A DNA stretch of 46,002 nucleotides from Rivularia sp. MS3 (GTDB lineage Bacteria; Cyanobacteriota; Cyanobacteriia; Cyanobacteriales; Nostocaceae). The position numbers were made by a program, and so were the translations under genes. The stretch is taken from positions 1 through 46,002 of the forward strand of contig JAHCMI010000074.1 in NCBI GenBank assembly GCA_019192545.1, in the 5' to 3' direction. Below the pieces are notes generated by a model that was not told where the DNA came from, did no database searches, and saw nothing but the letters and a program-made list of their open reading frames with translations. Position 1 is the stretch's first letter, and every line of letters starts with the position of its first letter. Below, piece after piece: positions 43,999 to 46,002 of this stretch.

Positions 43999-45165
43999 CT
44001 AACTCTTAACTAAATCCCTCAACCCGTTTACCAATCTTTCAATTCCTTCTTTCGCAGTTTCTTTTTGCAATGCTCCGTAAGCAACTCTAAGATAACAACC
44101 TTGATTCATTCCAAAGGTAGTTCCCGGAAGTACCGCTATCTTATACTGGTTTATTAATCGTTTTACTAATTCAAAATCATTAATTTGACTTTTAACTTTT
44201 AAAAAGAAATAGAAAGCACCATCAGCAGGAGCTATTGTACAAATACCTTCTAACTTTTTAAGAGATTCAACTACTAATTCTCGTACTTCAGCAATTTTTT
44301 GAATATTATCTTTTAAATATTCTGGTTTTGCTTGTAATGCTCCTAAAGCTGCATATTGAGATACTACAGGTGGACAAATTAAGTTTGTATCTTGAACTTT
44401 TTTAACTGCCGTCAGTAAATGTTGCGGAATTACCATATATCCGATGCGCCAGCTAGCAAACCCGTAGGCTTTGGAAAGGCTAAATAAAGATATTGTACGA
44501 TCGCTACTGTCGGAGAAGGAAGCCGGTGAAACGTGTTTTACATTGTCGTAAGTAAAATATTCGTAAGCTTCATCGCTGATGTGATAAATCCCTCGCTGAC
44601 GGCAAATATCGTTAACTTCCTGTAGTAACTCTCGCGAATACACTGCTCCGGTAGGGTTGTTAGGTGAAATAGTTACAACCGCTCGGGTTTTCGGGGTAAT
44701 TGCTGCCAGAATTTTCTGTGGTTGTAACTGGTAATTTTCATCCGTTTCCACTAAAACCGGATTGCACCCAGTCATAGCGATCGCCATTTCGTGGTTAAAG
44801 TAATATGGCGTATTTAAGATTATTTCGTCGCCAAGGGTAGTAATTGCCAGAATAGCATTCATAAACGCCATATTGCTTCCCGCTGTGACAACAATACGAT
44901 TATTGTCGTTGATTTCTATATTGTTAAAAGCGGCTAATTTTTCTTTAAGGATATTTATTAAAGGGGGAATCCCTTCAACTGCTTGATATAAATTATTTTT
45001 TGAATCACTTAGAAATTTAGGTAACAATTCTATAGCTTCCGCAGGTGGAGAATAAGAAACAACACCTTGCCCTAAAGAAATAGTACCCGGAGAATTTTTG
45101 ATTAATTCCCCAACAACGGGAATTATCGGCGACTGTACCGATTCCATGCGAGAGATGAGCGTCAT
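43999..45165 (-). CDS. Pyridoxal-phosphate-dependent class I/II aminotransferase
   Basis: 388 aa, fold type I. TISLGQGVVSYSPP is the substrate-side start, VTAGSNMAFMNAIL binds the PLP phosphate, SPNNPTGAVYSREL and HISDEAYEYFTYD supply the Asn and the Asp/Tyr that contact PLP, and the Schiff-base lysine is K232 in FSLSKAYGFASWRIGY. GCYLRVAYGA holds the Arg that binds the substrate carboxylate. The substrate amino acid (aspartate, alanine, aromatic or other) cannot be fixed from sequence. It is monocistronic, leftward, and is flanked on both sides by repeat elements. Confidence 0.92.
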   Translation of the reverse strand: MTLISRMESVQSPIIPVVGELIKNSPGTISLGQGVVSYSPPAEAIELLPKFLSDSKNNLYQAVEGIPPLINILKEKLAAFNNIEINDNNRIVVTAGSNMAFMNAILAITTLGDEIILNTPYYFNHEMAIAMTGCNPVLVETDENYQLQPQKILAAITPKTRAVVTISPNNPTGAVYSRELLQEVNDICRQRGIYHISDEAYEYFTYDNVKHVSPASFSDSSDRTISLFSLSKAYGFASWRIGYMVIPQHLLTAVKKVQDTNLICPPVVSQYAALGALQAKPEYLKDNIQKIAEVRELVVESLKKLEGICTIAPADGAFYFFLKVKSQINDFELVKRLINQYKIAVLPGTTFGMNQGCYLRVAYGALQKETAKEGIERLVNGLRDLVKS

Positions 45166-45812
45166 GCGATTTTAGATTGTGCTTTTGTTGAAGATTAGTT
45201 TGTAGGGTGCTGTGACACTTTGACTAATGAAGGAACGTAGCAACAATGTTTTTAGTGTCACGCACCAGCGAGGTATTGTGACAATTGCGGCTATTCCTGT
45301 GAAGGTTTTTCTAAATTTTATTCTCTCGTAAATTGATGCCCTTCCTTACTTGAAATCAAGGAAAAAGAAAATGACAATCTTAAACTTTCAGCTTGTGAGT
45401 GTTTTTACTTGATAACTGCTAACTCTGAATACCTTACTTCTTTATATTGACTTTATAAATACAAGCGTCAAAAGTATAACTAATTATTTTGTACTAGTAG
45501 TGAATTCATTTAAAAATTATGCCTATTTAAAAAATTATTTCAAAAAATATTTTTATTAAAAGCTTGTTTTCATAGGGTTTATGTATACTTTTGGTTGCAA
45601 AAATTATTTTTACAGGTACTTAAAGTTTTGGCAAAGTAGTTGCTATTACTATTCTAGTAAGTTCTAATTAATACTCGTATAGTTTTTTATGGAATTACGA
45701 CTTTTCTGGAGCATTTCAGAGGCTGAAGCAGCAAGTCACCCAATTAAGCTCCGAAAGTAGTTGTTGATGATTCACTTTCCAAATTCACATAGACTTAAAT
45801 ATTTATAGAAAA
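45166..45812. other. Long spacer before the second RTX gene
   Basis: Contains the hairpin repeat copy C near its left end; the rest is AT-rich. The promoter of the RTX gene is expected in its right half. A 23-codon open stretch at 45689-45760 (MELRLFWSISEAEAASH) is present, but nothing else supports it as a gene. Confidence 0.45.
45202..45266 (-). repeat. 65-base hairpin repeat, copy C
   Basis: Reverse complement starts GGTGCGTGACACT and ends AGTGTCACAGCACCCTAC, the same as copy A at 4356-4420 and with exactly the same length, but the 34-base loop is largely different. A GCGGCTATTCCTGT stretch follows, as a related one does after copy A. Confidence 0.75.
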
Positions 45813-46002
45813 ATGCAGAATTCTTTTACCGGAACAACAGGAAATGACAATATTACAGGAACCCCTGGTGACGATTTAATTGAGGCTCTAGAGGGTGATG
45901 ATACTCTCAGGGGCGAAGCTGGCAACGACAGTTTAGATGGGGGAGACGGAGACGATTTCCTCAATCCCGGTACTGGAGTAGACACTGTAGATGGTGGAGC
46001 GG
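45813..46002 (+). CDS. RTX calcium-binding repeat protein, 5' part (cut by window edge)
   Basis: Only the first 63 codons are visible and the frame runs open to the end of the window. It begins MQNSFTGTTGNDNITGTPGD and continues with nonapeptide-like units DDLIEALEGDD, TLRGEAGNDSLDGGDGDD and GTGVDTVDGG, the glycine/aspartate pattern of calcium-binding RTX proteins. The opening GTTGNDNITGTPGDD is typical of cyanobacterial RTX N-termini. No catalytic domain is visible in this part. Total length and function cannot be judged from the window. Confidence 0.8.
   Translation, partial: MQNSFTGTTGNDNITGTPGDDLIEALEGDDTLRGEAGNDSLDGGDGDDFLNPGTGVDTVDGGA

Noticed and set aside
45689-45760. 23-codon frame upstream of the second RTX gene
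   Set aside because: No ribosome-binding site and no recognisable family; too short to assert.

Overview
The window looks like chromosome from a filamentous, probably heterocyst-forming cyanobacterium (Nostocales; a Calothrix/Rivularia/Nostoc-type genome). This rests on an AT-rich base composition, many heptamer tandem repeats (STRRs) and small hairpin repeats between genes, cyanobacteria-type proteins (SigC, FurA, CobN, a Nostoc-type GH13 debranching enzyme, AI-2E/PerM, pentapeptide and WD40 proteins, RTX proteins), and a gene order sigC - furA - peptidoglycan-binding protein - cobN that matches what I remember of Anabaena sp. PCC 7120. No database search was run; all names come from reading the sequences.

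Layout. 1-2046: a leftward array of four Uma2-family (DUF820) genes. Three are recent tandem copies and the last is truncated, possibly by a mobile-element end. 2171-2244: tRNA-Pro(CGG). 2407-3297: lipA. 3488-4144: an RTX calcium-binding protein. 4666-7585: a compact leftward cluster of a NADAR-type (DarT1-associated antitoxin) protein, a SLOG-fold nucleotide-binding protein, an SMI1/KNR4 protein and a THUMP-domain RNA methyltransferase. 7921-8856: gpsA. 9394-16883: sigC and furA facing a peptidoglycan-binding protein and cobN. 16994-18880: a GAF histidine kinase. 18902-20362: a GH13 glucan hydrolase. 20859-23069: a small membrane protein and sdhA. 23172-25661: a pentapeptide-repeat protein and a shorter paralogue of its coiled-coil head. 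25945-27138: a DUF39 homocysteine-biosynthesis protein. 27266-29564: a charged conserved protein with a basic Gly/Arg/Pro tail, and a TPR protein. 29685-32074: a UPF0016 Mn/Ca transporter, an AI-2E-family permease and a small membrane protein. 32530-34458: ftsH, followed by a clear terminator. 34869-37862: a single-chain restriction-modification enzyme. 38085-41188: a GT1 glycosyltransferase and a WD40 protein. 41592-45165: two small proteins, an SDR, a YjbQ protein and a PLP aminotransferase. 45813 to the end: the start of a second RTX protein, cut by the window edge.

How the genes relate. Most are single housekeeping genes separated by repeat-filled spacers. The groups that look linked are the NADAR-SLOG-SMI1/KNR4-methyltransferase cluster (possible NAD/ADP-ribose-linked conflict system), the sigC-furA locus with its facing gene (possible antisense control of furA), and the Uma2 array. 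The accessory features most worth a second look are the orphan NADAR/SLOG cluster, three different intergenic repeats lying in frame inside cobN, a hairpin family with fixed arms and variable loops, and the stand-alone restriction-modification enzyme.
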